DNA from: Streptomyces sp. MNU76
GTDB lineage: Bacteria; Actinomycetota; Actinomycetes; Streptomycetales; Streptomycetaceae
DNA: 64,000 bases
Assembly (NCBI RefSeq): GCF_020982545.1
Contig: NZ_JAJKLK010000019.1
Span: 1,240,001 to 1,304,000 of the forward strand
Direction of reading: 5' to 3'
Position numbers and translations under genes: made by a program. Below the pieces are notes generated by a model. It made no database searches and was not told the DNA's origin. It saw only the letters and a list, made by a program, of their open reading frames with translations. Below, piece after piece: positions 35,261 through 43,712 of the stretch; the stretch's first letter is position 1, and every line of letters starts with the position of its first letter.

Positions 35261-36228
35261 ATGACTCGCTCCGCAGGACGTGGCACCCTCGCCGCGCTGG
35301 CCGCACTTCCGTTCACCGTCGCGCTCATCGCCGACCTGACCCTGTTCGCCGCCGTGCGCGACCGGCTGCCCGACCCGCTCGCCACCCACTTCGCGGGCAC
35401 CACACCCGACCGCTTCACCAGCACCACCTGGTTCCTGGCCGCCTGCGTCGGGGCGCTCACCGGGACCGGCGCGCTGTTCACCGGGATCTGCGCGGCCCGC
35501 GGAGTGTTCACCCGCTGGGCGCTCACCATCGGGTACGGGCTCGCCGGGCTGCTCGGCGGGACCCTTGCCTCGGTGCTGCTCGTGAACGCCGACGCAGGCG
35601 GGAACGCCACCGCCACCAGGATGCCGCTGTGGCACATGGCCGCCGCCGCGGCGGCGGGCGCGGCGGTGGCCGGGGCGGGATGGCTGACCGCGCGGGCGCT
35701 ACGCCTGCCCGACAGCGGGCGGCTGTCGACTGCCGGGGACGCCCCGCCCTCGGCCCCGCCCTCGCCGAGGGCGAGATCGCGGGCTGGACCCGCACCGTCT
35801 CCTCCCGCCCTGCCCAACTCCTCGGCCTGCTGATGGCTGCCGTCGGCTGTGTACTGCTCCCGCCCGTGGGATGGGCGGTCGCCGTACCGCTCCTGCTCCT
35901 CGGGCTGCTCGTGCTCGGCGCCTCCCGACTCCAGGTCACCGCCGGCCCGCGCGGCCTGACCGTGTCGCCCGCCGTGGCACCATGGCCCCGCACCCGGGTC
36001 CCGCTCGCCGAGATGGACCTGGCCGTGAGCCGCGACATCCGCCCGGCTGCGGACTTCGGCGGCTGGGGCTACCGCATCCGCCCCGACGCCACCGGTGTAG
36101 TGGTGCGCTCCGGTGAGGCCTTGGTAGTACGGCACACCGGCGGTCGCGAATTCGCCGTCACCGTCGACGACTCCGCGACGGCCGCAGCCCTCCTCAACTC
36201 CCTGCTCCGCACCACCGTGAGGCACTGA
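35261..36228 (+). pseudogene. DUF1648-type membrane protein, frameshifted
   Basis: ATG 35261 (MTRSAGRGTLAALAALPF) has a GGGGG ribosome site and gives about four membrane segments with the DUF1648-like DRLPDPLATHFAG. That frame runs into Pro/Arg-rich sequence after about 35745 and stops at 35833. The rest (AEGEIAGWTRTVSSRPAQLL, two more membrane segments, GGWGYRIRPDATGVVV) continues in another frame to 36228. One base appears to be missing in the GC run around 35740-35770. Such proteins usually pair with a GntR regulator, as here. Confidence 0.75.
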
Positions 36229-36229
36229 C

Positions 36230-36673
36230 ATGCTCATCCGGGTCGACACCGGCTCCGCCACCCCGCTCGGCGACCAGATCGCCGCGCGGGTCCGGCTCGC
36301 GATCGCCGACGGCGAGGTCGCACCCGGCGACCGCCTCCCCTCCGCCCGCGCGCTCGCCGAGTCCCTCGACGTCAACATCCACACGGTTCTCCGCGGCTAC
36401 CAGCGTCTCCGCAACGAGGGCATGATCGAACTCCGCCGTGGGCGCGGCGCGGTCGTCCTGGACAACCAGGGCACGTCGGCCCGCGCCCGCCTCCTCACCT
36501 ACGTGGACACCCTGGTCAGCGCATCGCGCGAACTCGGCCTGAGCGACGAGGACATCCTCGGGCTCGTACGGGCGGGAATGGCCACGCCGGAGCCCCGAGA
36601 GCGCCGTGCGCCCCAGCTGGTCGACGTGAGGGATGATCGGCCGCATGGACGCACGGCACCGCCGGATCTGTGA
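36230..36673 (+). CDS. GntR family (YtrA-type) transcriptional regulator
   Basis: A short GntR protein: LGDQIAARVRLAIADGEVAP, PSARALAESLDVNIHTVLRG and IELRRGRGAVVL form the winged helix. It has only a brief C-terminal dimerisation part, as in YtrA regulators. After LGLVRAGM (about residue 122) the last 25 residues look unlike the family, so the 3' end may have been replaced by an insertion junction. Its ATG follows the DUF1648 stop by one base. Confidence 0.85.
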   Translation: MLIRVDTGSATPLGDQIAARVRLAIADGEVAPGDRLPSARALAESLDVNIHTVLRGYQRLRNEGMIELRRGRGAVVLDNQGTSARARLLTYVDTLVSASRELGLSDEDILGLVRAGMATPEPRERRAPQLVDVRDDRPHGRTAPPDL

Positions 36674-36812
36674 GCCCACCCAGGCCAAGCCCTCGTACTC
36701 ATGGGGAACGACAGCATCAGCGGATCGGGCAATTCGACGCTTGCCGGGCGATTCGCGAACGGCCACTTGGTCGAGCGACCCGAGAACGACGCAGCCTGAT
36801 CACCAGTCAGCC

Positions 36813-36837
36813 GATCCACAGCTCTTGACAATTACTC
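36813..36837. mobile_element. orphan IS256-type right end
   Basis: GATCCACAGCTCTTGACAAT followed by TACTC matches the inverted left end of the IS at 33558 at about 19 of 25 positions. No transposase is next to it. It suggests a second, largely deleted IS copy. Confidence 0.5.
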
Positions 36838-36871
36838 GGCTTTCGCGACCGCAGCTCAGCTCTGGAGTGCG

Positions 36872-37709
36872 GTGGTCGCGAGCCGTGTCAGACCTGCGTG
36901 CAACACTGCGGTCCATGTTCTCTCTGATCTCACTTTCGACCAGTGGCGATCCTTCGAATTGCCTACCGCACGCCGCGTCGCCGAGGAGGCCGCTGGCTTG
37001 GTTGACGGTCGGGTGACACCTTGAGACCACGGAGCACCTCGGTGCTCCGCTTCATCGCATCCGGATCGAGCGGAACGGACAGGAATTCGCTCTGATACCC
37101 GGAGGGCCGGTGTCCCTCGGCTTCGACCTGAACAGTTGGCAACCGACCCCGCAGCAGACTGTCGACTACGCCGAGAGCCTGGAGCAGGGCTTCGGCTACG
37201 GATCCGACCTGCGGGCCCACCTCGCGCAGGTGCTCAGCCCCCGCCGGAGCGTCGTCTTGGCCACTGTGCTCATGGCTGTGGAGGATGAGAACCTGACCGA
37301 GTTGCCTGCTGGCATGCCGGCTGTTCTCGCGGCTCGTGGCCTGCGGATGCCGAGCCCCGACGAGTGGGAGCACGCTTGTGGAGCTGGGGCAGAAACCCTG
37401 TTTCGGTGGGGGAACGACTGCCCCCTCGACCGCATCCCCTACGGGGACCGCACGGACCCGCAGAACCAGCTGAACGCCTTCGGTCTGCGCATCGCCTACG
37501 ACACCTACCGCACGGAGTTGACCAGCGACGTTACAGCGGTCCACGGCGGAGACGGTGGCGAGTCCGTGTGCGGCGGCTACGGCCACATGCTGGCATGGCT
37601 GCCGCTGGCCACCGCCAATCGCAACCCATCCATGGTCGAGTTCGTGTATGGCCCGGATGGTGAGGACCTTTGCGAGGACTTCTCTACTCGGCCTGTGCTC
37701 GCGCTCTGA
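36872..37709 (+). pseudogene. FGE/SUMF1-like protein, frameshifted and probably 5' truncated
   Basis: One frame from about 36872 reads VLSDLTFDQWRSFELPTARR and VAEEAAGLVDGRVT, then stops. The next frame takes over at once with HLETTEHLGAPLHRI, FALIPGGPVSLGFD, GLRMPSPDEWEHACGAG and ETLFRWGNDCP, to a stop at 37709. A loss of two bases at about 37013 would explain the split. The second part resembles formylglycine-generating-enzyme-like (SUMF1/EgtB fold) proteins but lacks an obvious GNVWEW motif. A product starting at GTG 37110 (199 residues) is possible. Confidence 0.6.
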
Positions 37710-37887
37710 ACCTACGGCTTTGCTACCGCGCGCTCAGAGGTTCTGTCGGTGACGGCCACCAGGTGGAACGCTCAGTCTCTCTGCGCCCTGTGCAGGGAGC
37801 GTTCAGGAAAACGGCCTCGCATCTACAGCGGTGGTTGCCGGGGGCGGGCCTTGGTCCTGCCGCTGCGGTCTCCCCGGGGCACACAAG

Positions 37888-37918
37888 ACCCCCGATCGGC
37901 GTCAGACCGGTCGGGGGC
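37888..37918 (-). terminator. terminator of the mycoredoxin gene
   Basis: CCCCCGATCGG pairs with CCGGTCGGGGG (one T-G pair), 16 bp beyond the mycoredoxin stop on its strand. Confidence 0.75.
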
Positions 37919-37933
37919 TGCGTCTCGCAAGGG

Positions 37934-38191
37934 TCAGACGCCGAGCGCCTGCTTCACCTGGGCAAGGCTCGGGTTCGTCATCACGACCTCAGTGCCACCA
38001 CTGGAGGGAACTACCTGAACGGTCGGGACCGTCTGGTTCCCGCCGTTCGCCTTCTCCACGAACGCGGCGGACTCCGGGTCGTGCTCGATGTTGATCTCGT
38101 TGTACGTGATGCCCTCGCGGTCCATCTGGCTCTTCAGCCGACGGCAGTAGCCGCACCACGTGGTGCTGTACATCGTCACAGTGCCCGACAT
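37934..38191 (-). CDS. mrx1: mycoredoxin (glutaredoxin-like)
   Basis: An 85-residue thioredoxin-fold protein with the active site TTWCGYC near residues 11-16, cis-Pro region QTVPTVQV and end TNPSLAQVKQALGV. Mycoredoxins reduce mycothiol mixed disulfides in actinobacteria. AAGGAG lies upstream of the ATG. It is divergent from uvrD2, as expected from the mycobacterial order. Its 3' end is duplicated, with differences, at 33049-33099, so the present end may have been supplied by the island. Confidence 0.92.
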   Translation of the reverse strand: MSGTVTMYSTTWCGYCRRLKSQMDREGITYNEINIEHDPESAAFVEKANGGNQTVPTVQVVPSSGGTEVVMTNPSLAQVKQALGV

Positions 38192-38408
38192 GTCCCTGGC
38201 GCTCCTTCACGGTCTGAGGGGTGCGTGGTCGCAGTGAGTGGAACGTACGCGACAGGCCCACCATTCCCCCGCTCGGGTGGCGTCCACCACCCCTGCCCCC
38301 GCGTCACCACACCGGAACACAGCGGCGCCTGCCGCATTAGTACGACTACGAGGGCCTGCCTGTGGACAACTTGCTCAGCCGTCTCCGGCGACCTGGCAGC
38401 ATGGCCAT

Positions 38409-40631
38409 GTGACAGCAGCAACGCATTCCACCCTCTTCCCGCGGGTCCCCGACTCGGCCGACGCGGTGCTCGAAGGGCTCGACCCCGAGCAGCGCGCGGT
38501 CGCCACCGCCCTGCACGGTCCGGTGTGCGTGCTGGCCGGCGCCGGTACGGGCAAGACCAGGGCGATCACCCACCGTATCGCCTACGGAGTGCGGGCCGGC
38601 ATGCTCCAGCCCGCCAGTGTGCTCGCCGTCACCTTCACCAACCGCGCCGCCGGAGAGATGCGCGGCCGTCTCCGTCAGCTCGGCGCCGCCGGGGTCCAGG
38701 CCCGGACCTTCCACTCGGCCGCGCTGCGCCAACTCCAGTATTTCTGGCCGAAAGCGGTCGGCGGCGGCATGCCGCGCATCGTCGACCGCAAGATCCAGCT
38801 CGTCGCGGACGCCGCCGCAGCCTGCCGCATCCGTCTCGATCGCAACGAACTACGCGACGCGGCCGCCGAGATCGAGTGGTCGAAGGTCACCCGCACCGTC
38901 CCCGCCGACTACGCCGCCGCGACCGCCAAGCACGGCCGCGAAGCCCCCCGCGACCCCGCGGAGATCGCCCAGATCTACGCCACGTACGAGGACCTGAAGC
39001 GCGAACGGGCCGTCATCGACTTCGAGGACGTCCTCCTGCTCACGGTCGGTATCCTCCAGGACCGCCACGACATCGCCGAGCAGGTCCGCTCCCAGTACCA
39101 GCACTTCGTGGTCGACGAGTACCAGGACGTCAGCCCTCTCCAGCAGCGCCTGCTGGAACTGTGGCTCGGGGACCGGGACGACCTGTGCGTCGTGGGCGAC
39201 GCCAGCCAGACGATCTATTCGTTCACCGGCGCAACTCCCGACCATCTGCTCGACTTCCGCCACCGCCACCCCGGGGCCACCGTCGTCAAGCTCGTCCGCG
39301 ACTACCGCTCCACGCCGCAGGTGGTCCACCTGGCCAACGGCCTGCTCTCCCAGGCCCGCGGCCGCGCCGCCGACCACCGCCTCGAACTGATCTCCCAGCG
39401 ACCCCCCGGCCCCGAGCCCCGGTACACCGAGTACGCGGACGAGCCCGCCGAGGCCGAGGGCGCAGCCCGCCGCATCCGCGACCTCATCGCCTCCGGAGTC
39501 CCCGCCAGCGAGATCGCCGTCCTGTTCCGCACGAACTCCCAGTCCGAGACCTACGAACAGGCTCTGGCGGACGCCGGAGTGCCCTACCAGCTGCGTGGCG
39601 CGGAACGATTCTTCGACCGCCCCGAAGTACGCAAGGCGGGGGCCGCGCTGAGGGCGGCCGCGCGCTTCGGCGGCAACGACACCCTCCTCGAGGACGCCGT
39701 CGACCTCCCCTCGCAGGTACGGGCCGTGCTGTCCGGCGAGGGCTGGACCGGCGAACCACCGGCGGGCTCCGGAGCGGTCAGGGAACGCTGGGAGTCACTG
39801 GCGGCCCTGGTGAACCTGGCCCATGACTTCGCCGCCGCCAAGCCCGACGCCACACTCGGCGACCTGGTCACGGAGCTCGACGAACGGGCGGGCGCCCAGC
39901 ACGCCCCGACCGTCCAGGGCGTCACCCTCGCCTCGCTGCACTCCGCCAAGGGCCTGGAGTGGGACGTCGTCTTCCTCGTCGGGGTCGCCGAGGGCATGAT
40001 GCCGATCACCTACGCGAGGACGGACGAACAGATCGAGGAGGAGCGACGGCTCCTCTACGTGGGCGTCACCCGCGCGCGCGAACACCTCTCCGTCTCCTGG
40101 GCCCTGTCCCGCTCGCCCGGCAGCCGTCCCAACCGCCGCCCCAGCAGATTCCTCAACGGCCTGCGCCCCGGGTCGACCGCCACCGTGGGACGGACTGGCA
40201 CGGGCGGCCCCGGGGGCGTCGAACCGGGCTCCCCGGGCGGCCGGACGGGTGACCTCGGGGGCGGTGCCGCGGCGGGGGCGCCACGCCGCACCAGCCGGAC
40301 CCCGGCCCGCTGCCGGGTCTGTGGGCGCACCCTGCGGGACGCCGGCGAGATGAAGCTGATGCGCTGCGAGGACTGCCCCTCCGACATGGATGAGGGCCTC
40401 TACGAGCGCCTGCGCGAGTGGCGCGCGGTCCAGGCGCAGCGCAGCGGCCAACCCGACTTCTGTGTCTTCACGGACCGGACACTGATGGCGATCGCGGAAG
40501 CGGGGCCGAGCACTCCGGTTGAACTTGGTCGCATCCCCGGCGTCCGCGCCCGCAAGCTGCAGCGCTACGGCGCCGATGTTCTCGACATCTGCGCAGGTCG
40601 GGAGCCTGGGTACGAGGACGAGAACGACTGA
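38409..40631 (+). CDS. uvrD2: ATP-dependent DNA helicase UvrD2
   Basis: A 740-residue SF1A helicase. Walker A AGAGTGKTRA, FTNRAAGEMRGRL, DEYQDVSPLQ, GDASQTIYSFTGA, LHSAKGLEWDVVFLVG and GVTRAREHL are visible. After a Gly/Pro-rich linker comes a tetracysteine block CRVCG and CEDC and then an HRDC domain (FTDRTLMAIAEAGPSTP, LQRYGADVLDIC), the layout of mycobacterial UvrD2. The GTG at 38409 is chosen because the family N-terminus is short before PRVPDSADAVLEGLDPEQ. Confidence 0.93.
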   Translation: MTAATHSTLFPRVPDSADAVLEGLDPEQRAVATALHGPVCVLAGAGTGKTRAITHRIAYGVRAGMLQPASVLAVTFTNRAAGEMRGRLRQLGAAGVQARTFHSAALRQLQYFWPKAVGGGMPRIVDRKIQLVADAAAACRIRLDRNELRDAAAEIEWSKVTRTVPADYAAATAKHGREAPRDPAEIAQIYATYEDLKRERAVIDFEDVLLLTVGILQDRHDIAEQVRSQYQHFVVDEYQDVSPLQQRLLELWLGDRDDLCVVGDASQTIYSFTGATPDHLLDFRHRHPGATVVKLVRDYRSTPQVVHLANGLLSQARGRAADHRLELISQRPPGPEPRYTEYADEPAEAEGAARRIRDLIASGVPASEIAVLFRTNSQSETYEQALADAGVPYQLRGAERFFDRPEVRKAGAALRAAARFGGNDTLLEDAVDLPSQVRAVLSGEGWTGEPPAGSGAVRERWESLAALVNLAHDFAAAKPDATLGDLVTELDERAGAQHAPTVQGVTLASLHSAKGLEWDVVFLVGVAEGMMPITYARTDEQIEEERRLLYVGVTRAREHLSVSWALSRSPGSRPNRRPSRFLNGLRPGSTATVGRTGTGGPGGVEPGSPGGRTGDLGGGAAAGAPRRTSRTPARCRVCGRTLRDAGEMKLMRCEDCPSDMDEGLYERLREWRAVQAQRSGQPDFCVFTDRTLMAIAEAGPSTPVELGRIPGVRARKLQRYGADVLDICAGREPGYEDEND

Positions 40632-40641
40632 TACGAACTCG

Positions 40642-40684
40642 TCGAAAAAATAGTTTGCGCATGCCCCAGCAATCCCCATAGGTT
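40642..40684 (+). promoter_or_regulatory. wblC promoter with AT-rich WblC-type activator site
   Basis: GTCGAAAAAATAG lies directly upstream of TTGCGC (40655-40660), then an 18-bp spacer and TAGGTT (40679-40684). WhiB7/WblC activate promoters with a short AT-rich block just upstream of the -35, including their own, so autoregulation is expected. Transcription would begin near 40691, giving a leader of about 600 nt. Confidence 0.75.
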
Positions 40685-40795
40685 CTTAGGCACGAGAGCA
40701 GCGGCCTTCTCGAAGGCCCTGGTTTCGTGATGTACTTCATATCCGTCGGATCGGTTCATCCCGGTCCCCATAGACGCCGAGAGGAGGCGAGTCCA

Positions 40796-41119
40796 GTGAT
40801 CAGCATCAACACCAGCTACATCAGCACGGTCAAAATGACCGATCGCTCGGCCGTCTCCCTGTGCATGCTCGGCGTCTCGAACCTGGGCACCGGTCTGTCC
40901 GCCATCAGTGGCGGCCGTCCGGCGTCCTCCGTGTCTCTGGCGGGTCTCCCCGTCCGTGAGCGCAATGAGCGACCGACCAAGGCACTGGAAGCAGCAGTAG
41001 AGGCACAGGCCCAGGCCTATGCCTTCGCGGCGGCCGGTGCCGGATTCCGGAAGCAGACGACGCAGCACCACCTGATGTGGGCCTTCCGTGGGCCTGAACC
41101 CTGGAGTGATCCAGCCTGA
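40796..41119 (+). CDS. wblC upstream ORF (107-codon regulatory uORF)
   Basis: GTG 40796 has an excellent ribosome site GAGAGGAGG 8 nt upstream. It encodes MISINTSYISTVKMTDRSAV ... HHLMWAFRGPEPWSDPA. No enzyme domain is seen. Its last codons and stop overlap a perfect hairpin, GCCTGATC/GATCAGGC at 41114-41132, and it ends 23 bp before an intrinsic terminator. In Streptomyces and mycobacteria, translation of an upstream ORF controls termination ahead of wblC/whiB7, so slowed ribosomes permit read-through. The peptide itself may have no other role. Confidence 0.75.
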   Translation: MISINTSYISTVKMTDRSAVSLCMLGVSNLGTGLSAISGGRPASSVSLAGLPVRERNERPTKALEAAVEAQAQAYAFAAAGAGFRKQTTQHHLMWAFRGPEPWSDPA

Positions 41120-41142
41120 TCGACGATCAGGCCGGCGCCTTC

Positions 41143-41187
41143 AGGGCCGCGGAACCCCATCCGGGATCCGCGGCCCTTCTGTTTGTC
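41143..41187 (+). terminator. attenuator terminator in the wblC leader
   Basis: AGGGCCGCGGA (41143-41153) and TCCGCGGCCCT (41167-41177) are exact complements followed by TTCTGTTTGT. GGCCTGAA (41091-41098, inside the uORF) can pair with TTCAGGGCC (41140-41148) with one bulge, which would break the terminator stem: a candidate antiterminator. Confidence 0.8.
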
Positions 41188-41292
41188 CCTGACCAGGGGC
41201 TACAGAGCGAAGGGGCCTCGGGACAAGAAAAGAACCCGGTACCAGCCGCCACCGGCCAACAGGCCGGAACGACCAGACGAGGAAGACGAACC

Positions 41293-41661
41293 GTGCAACT
41301 CGAAGCGCACGCCCCGTCCGTACCGCCTTCCGAAACGATCCCCCCGCCCGGCCTCACGGAGGACTCCACCTTGACCCCGCTCACCGCGCTCACCGCGCTC
41401 GACGACGCCATCGAGAACCTCGGCGTACCCGTCCCCTGCCGCTCCTACGACCCGGAGGTCTTCTTCGCCGAGTCGCCGGCCGATGTCGAGTACGCCAAGT
41501 CCCTCTGCCGCACCTGCCCGCTGATGGAGGCCTGCCTCGCCGGCGCCAAGGAGCGGCGTGAGCCCTGGGGCGTCTGGGGTGGCGAGCTCTTCGTCCAGGG
41601 TGTCGTCGTGGCCCGCAAGCGGCCTCGTGGTCGCCCGCGCAAGAACCCGGTCACGGCATGA
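41293..41661 (+). CDS. wblC: WhiB-family regulator WblC (WhiB7 orthologue)
   Basis: A 122-residue iron-sulfur transcription factor that works with the primary sigma factor and induces multidrug resistance genes. Four Fe-S cysteines are seen in VPCRSYD, SLCRTCPLMEAC, followed by PWGVWGG, the sigma-contact loop. The C-terminal AT-hook KRPRGRPRKNP is the WhiB7-class hallmark. The GTG at 41293 follows GAGGAAGA. Its TGA overlaps the ATG of the next gene (ATGA). Confidence 0.96.
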   Translation: MQLEAHAPSVPPSETIPPPGLTEDSTLTPLTALTALDDAIENLGVPVPCRSYDPEVFFAESPADVEYAKSLCRTCPLMEACLAGAKERREPWGVWGGELFVQGVVVARKRPRGRPRKNPVTA

Positions 41662-41981
41662 ACATCACCGGAACGATCGACCGCCCCCTCACGCACGACC
41701 CCAAGAAGCAGGCCCCGATGAAGCCGTCCACGAGCGAGCCCGCTGGCTCCGCGACACCTGATTTCACCACCACCGGTGCGAACGCCTCGCGCCAGAACAG
41801 GACCCGAGAGATGCATCTCATGCCAGAAGCCCTGGCTCGTGCGCATATGCACGAGCGCCTGCGCCAGGCTGAGCAGGAACGCCGGGCCATGCGCCTGGCG
41901 GTCGCTCAGCGGATGCAGCGCCGGGCCGAGCGCGCCTCGCTGCGCGCCCGCCGTGCGCTCGCCATGGCGGTCATGCAGTAG
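41658..41981 (+). CDS. small basic hypothetical protein downstream of wblC
   Basis: 107 residues starting MNITGTIDRPLTHDP. The N-terminal half is low-complexity; the C-terminal half is a long charged helix (ALARAHMHERLRQAEQERRA, RMQRRAERASLRARRALAMA). Function is unknown. The ATGA overlap with wblC shows co-translation, so it is probably induced with WblC. A strong terminator follows. Confidence 0.75.
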   Translation: MNITGTIDRPLTHDPKKQAPMKPSTSEPAGSATPDFTTTGANASRQNRTREMHLMPEALARAHMHERLRQAEQERRAMRLAVAQRMQRRAERASLRARRALAMAVMQ

Positions 41982-42046
41982 TCGCCACACGGCGACCGGC
42001 ATGACCCGGCCTGGACAGGCACATCACCACCACCAGCAGTGGCTCC

Positions 42047-42082
42047 CCGCGGGGGCCGGTCCGAAGGGACCGGCCCCCGCGG
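42047..42082 (+). terminator. strong terminator after the wblC operon
   Basis: CCGCGGGGGCCGGTCC pairs perfectly with GGACCGGCCCCCGCGG around a GAAG loop. Confidence 0.88.
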
Positions 42083-42128
42083 TGCGTTGTGCCCACGGAT
42101 CCGCCGAGAGCGGCGATATCGTCGCCGA

Positions 42129-42338
42129 GTGACGAGTCTTTCCGGGGACAGTGACCAGGGCGGCCCCGCCGCGGAACCCCAGACCCTCGTGTGCGCCCGC
42201 TGCGGCACCACCGCCGACGCCCCCCGACCTCTGTGGACCTGTTCCGTGGAGAACGGCGCACGGCGCTACTTCTGCAAGACGTGCGCCAGGGAGAACCTGC
42301 GAGCGATCGAAGGCAGGCTGGACTCGGCCTGGTGGTGA
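42129..42338 (+). CDS. small zinc-ribbon-like protein
   Basis: 69 residues from GTG 42129: VTSLSGDSDQGG, then LVCARCGTTADAP and RRYFCKTCARENLRAIEG. Two CxxC pairs suggest one bound zinc. TATCGT lies 6 nt upstream, consistent with a leaderless start, and there is no ribosome site. Function is unknown. It converges on the ABC1 kinase gene. Confidence 0.7.
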   Translation: MTSLSGDSDQGGPAAEPQTLVCARCGTTADAPRPLWTCSVENGARRYFCKTCARENLRAIEGRLDSAWW

Positions 42339-42359
42339 ACCCGCCCTCGACCGGACCGG

Positions 42360-43712
42360 CTACGCCTCCGCGGCCGACTCGCCCTCCTCCTCCGGCAGGA
42401 AACCCGGCAGCCACTCCTCCAACTCGTCGCGCATACGGACCGTCGCGCCGAGCTGGCACAGGACGCCGATGGTGCTCAGGGTCACCCGGTGGATGAGGAG
42501 GTAGGACGGGGGCAGGTTCAGCTGCTTGCCCAACTGGTGGGCGGGGGAGCGCGGGTCGGCGATCCGAGCGGCCTGGCTGCGCATCCAGCCGCGGGCGAAG
42601 GTGAACTCGTCCGCCCGGACCGGTTCGATGATGGGGTGCAGATAGTCGAGGACGGCGTCCGGGTCCAGCTCTATCGACTCCTTCACGAAGCCTTCCGTAC
42701 AGAGCATCTCGTAGACCGCTTCGGCCTCGCCGTCGATGGTCAGCCGCAGGGCCTCGCCGATCGGGGCCGGCAGGCCACCCGGCAGTCGGTCCACCGTGCC
42801 GAAGTCGAGGACGCCGAGGCGCCAGCCGCTCTTCTCGTCCGGCAGCAGACGGAAGTTCCCCGGGTGCGGGTCGGCGTGCAGGAGACCGGTGCGGGCCGGA
42901 CCGGAGAAGAGGAAGCGGGTCAGCAGCTGGCCCGCCCGGTCGCGCTGCTCCTGAGTGCCGTCGGTGATCACCTCGGACAGAGGGGTGCCCTCCATCCATT
43001 CGGTCACCAGCACCTGCTCGCACTGGTGCACCACGGCCGGGACCACCACGTCCGGGTCGTCCTCGAACTCCTCCGCGTGCGCCTGCTGGGCCTGGGCCTC
43101 CAGGCCGTAGTCGAGCTCTTCGGAGACCCGGTCCCGCAGTTCCGCGATGAGCGGCTTGATGTCCATGCCGGGGATCAACGGGCCCAGCAGACGCGCGAAC
43201 CGGCTGAGTTGACCGAGATCGGAGAGGAGGGCCTCGCCCGCGCCCGGGTACTGCACCTTGACGGCGACCTCTCGGCCGTCGTGCCACACCGCTCGGTGCA
43301 CCTGGCCGATGGAGGCCGCGGCGGCCGGCTTGTCCTCGAACTCCAGGAACAGCTCCTGCCAGTCCGCACCGATGCGCTCCTCCAGCACGGCGTGCACCGT
43401 GCGGGTCGGCATCGGCGGTGCCGCGTCCTGGAGCTTCGTCAGAGCCGCCCGGTAGGGGCCCGCGACCTCCTCGGGAAGAGCCGACTCGAAGACGGACAGG
43501 GCCTGCCCGAACTTCATCGCGCCGCCCTTCAGCTCGCCCAGGACCTTGAACAGCTGCTCCGCCGTGCGCTGCTGGAGTTCACGGCCCACGAGCTCCGCCG
43601 ACTCGCCGACGATTCGCTTGCCGAGTCCCCAGGTGGCCCGGCCTGCGATGCCGAGCGGAAGCGCGGCGAGCTTGGCGGTCCGGGTGACCGCCTTCCGGGG
43701 AAGATCAGACAT
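42360..43712 (-). CDS. AarF/ABC1/UbiB-family atypical kinase
   Basis: A 450-residue protein of the UbiB/ABC1 family. It shows the family-specific GGAMKFGQALS (KxGQ), Ala-rich AAAASIGQVHRAV in place of a Gly-loop, EVAVKVQYPG, LLHADPHPGNF and LGVLDFGTVDR. Members influence isoprenoid-quinone and lipid metabolism. In mycobacteria the homologue (Rv3197) lies next to whiB7 and is linked with macrolide resistance. The ATG at 43712 follows GGAGGG. Confidence 0.92.
   Translation of the reverse strand: MSDLPRKAVTRTAKLAALPLGIAGRATWGLGKRIVGESAELVGRELQQRTAEQLFKVLGELKGGAMKFGQALSVFESALPEEVAGPYRAALTKLQDAAPPMPTRTVHAVLEERIGADWQELFLEFEDKPAAAASIGQVHRAVWHDGREVAVKVQYPGAGEALLSDLGQLSRFARLLGPLIPGMDIKPLIAELRDRVSEELDYGLEAQAQQAHAEEFEDDPDVVVPAVVHQCEQVLVTEWMEGTPLSEVITDGTQEQRDRAGQLLTRFLFSGPARTGLLHADPHPGNFRLLPDEKSGWRLGVLDFGTVDRLPGGLPAPIGEALRLTIDGEAEAVYEMLCTEGFVKESIELDPDAVLDYLHPIIEPVRADEFTFARGWMRSQAARIADPRSPAHQLGKQLNLPPSYLLIHRVTLSTIGVLCQLGATVRMRDELEEWLPGFLPEEEGESAAEA

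Larger units (their letters stand above)
33094..37933. mobile_element. decayed integrated island in the mycoredoxin gene
   Basis: About 4.8 kb bounded by two diverged 3' ends of the same gene (33049-33099 and 37934 onward). It interrupts the NudC-mycoredoxin-UvrD2 order known from other actinobacteria. Contents: a phage/AICE-like small protein, IS256-family remnants, a broken DUF1648/GntR pair and a broken FGE-like gene. No integrase, relaxase or replication gene was found, so it is a remnant. A shared ACGAACCC in both gene ends may contain the crossover site. Confidence 0.7.

Noticed and set aside
37110..37709. Active formylglycine-generating enzyme for a sulfatase
   Set aside because: No sulfatase nearby, GNVWEW-type motif absent and the 5' part frameshifted.
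33094..37933. Active integrative element or AICE
   Set aside because: No integrase, excisionase, replication initiator or transfer gene could be found; only remnants.
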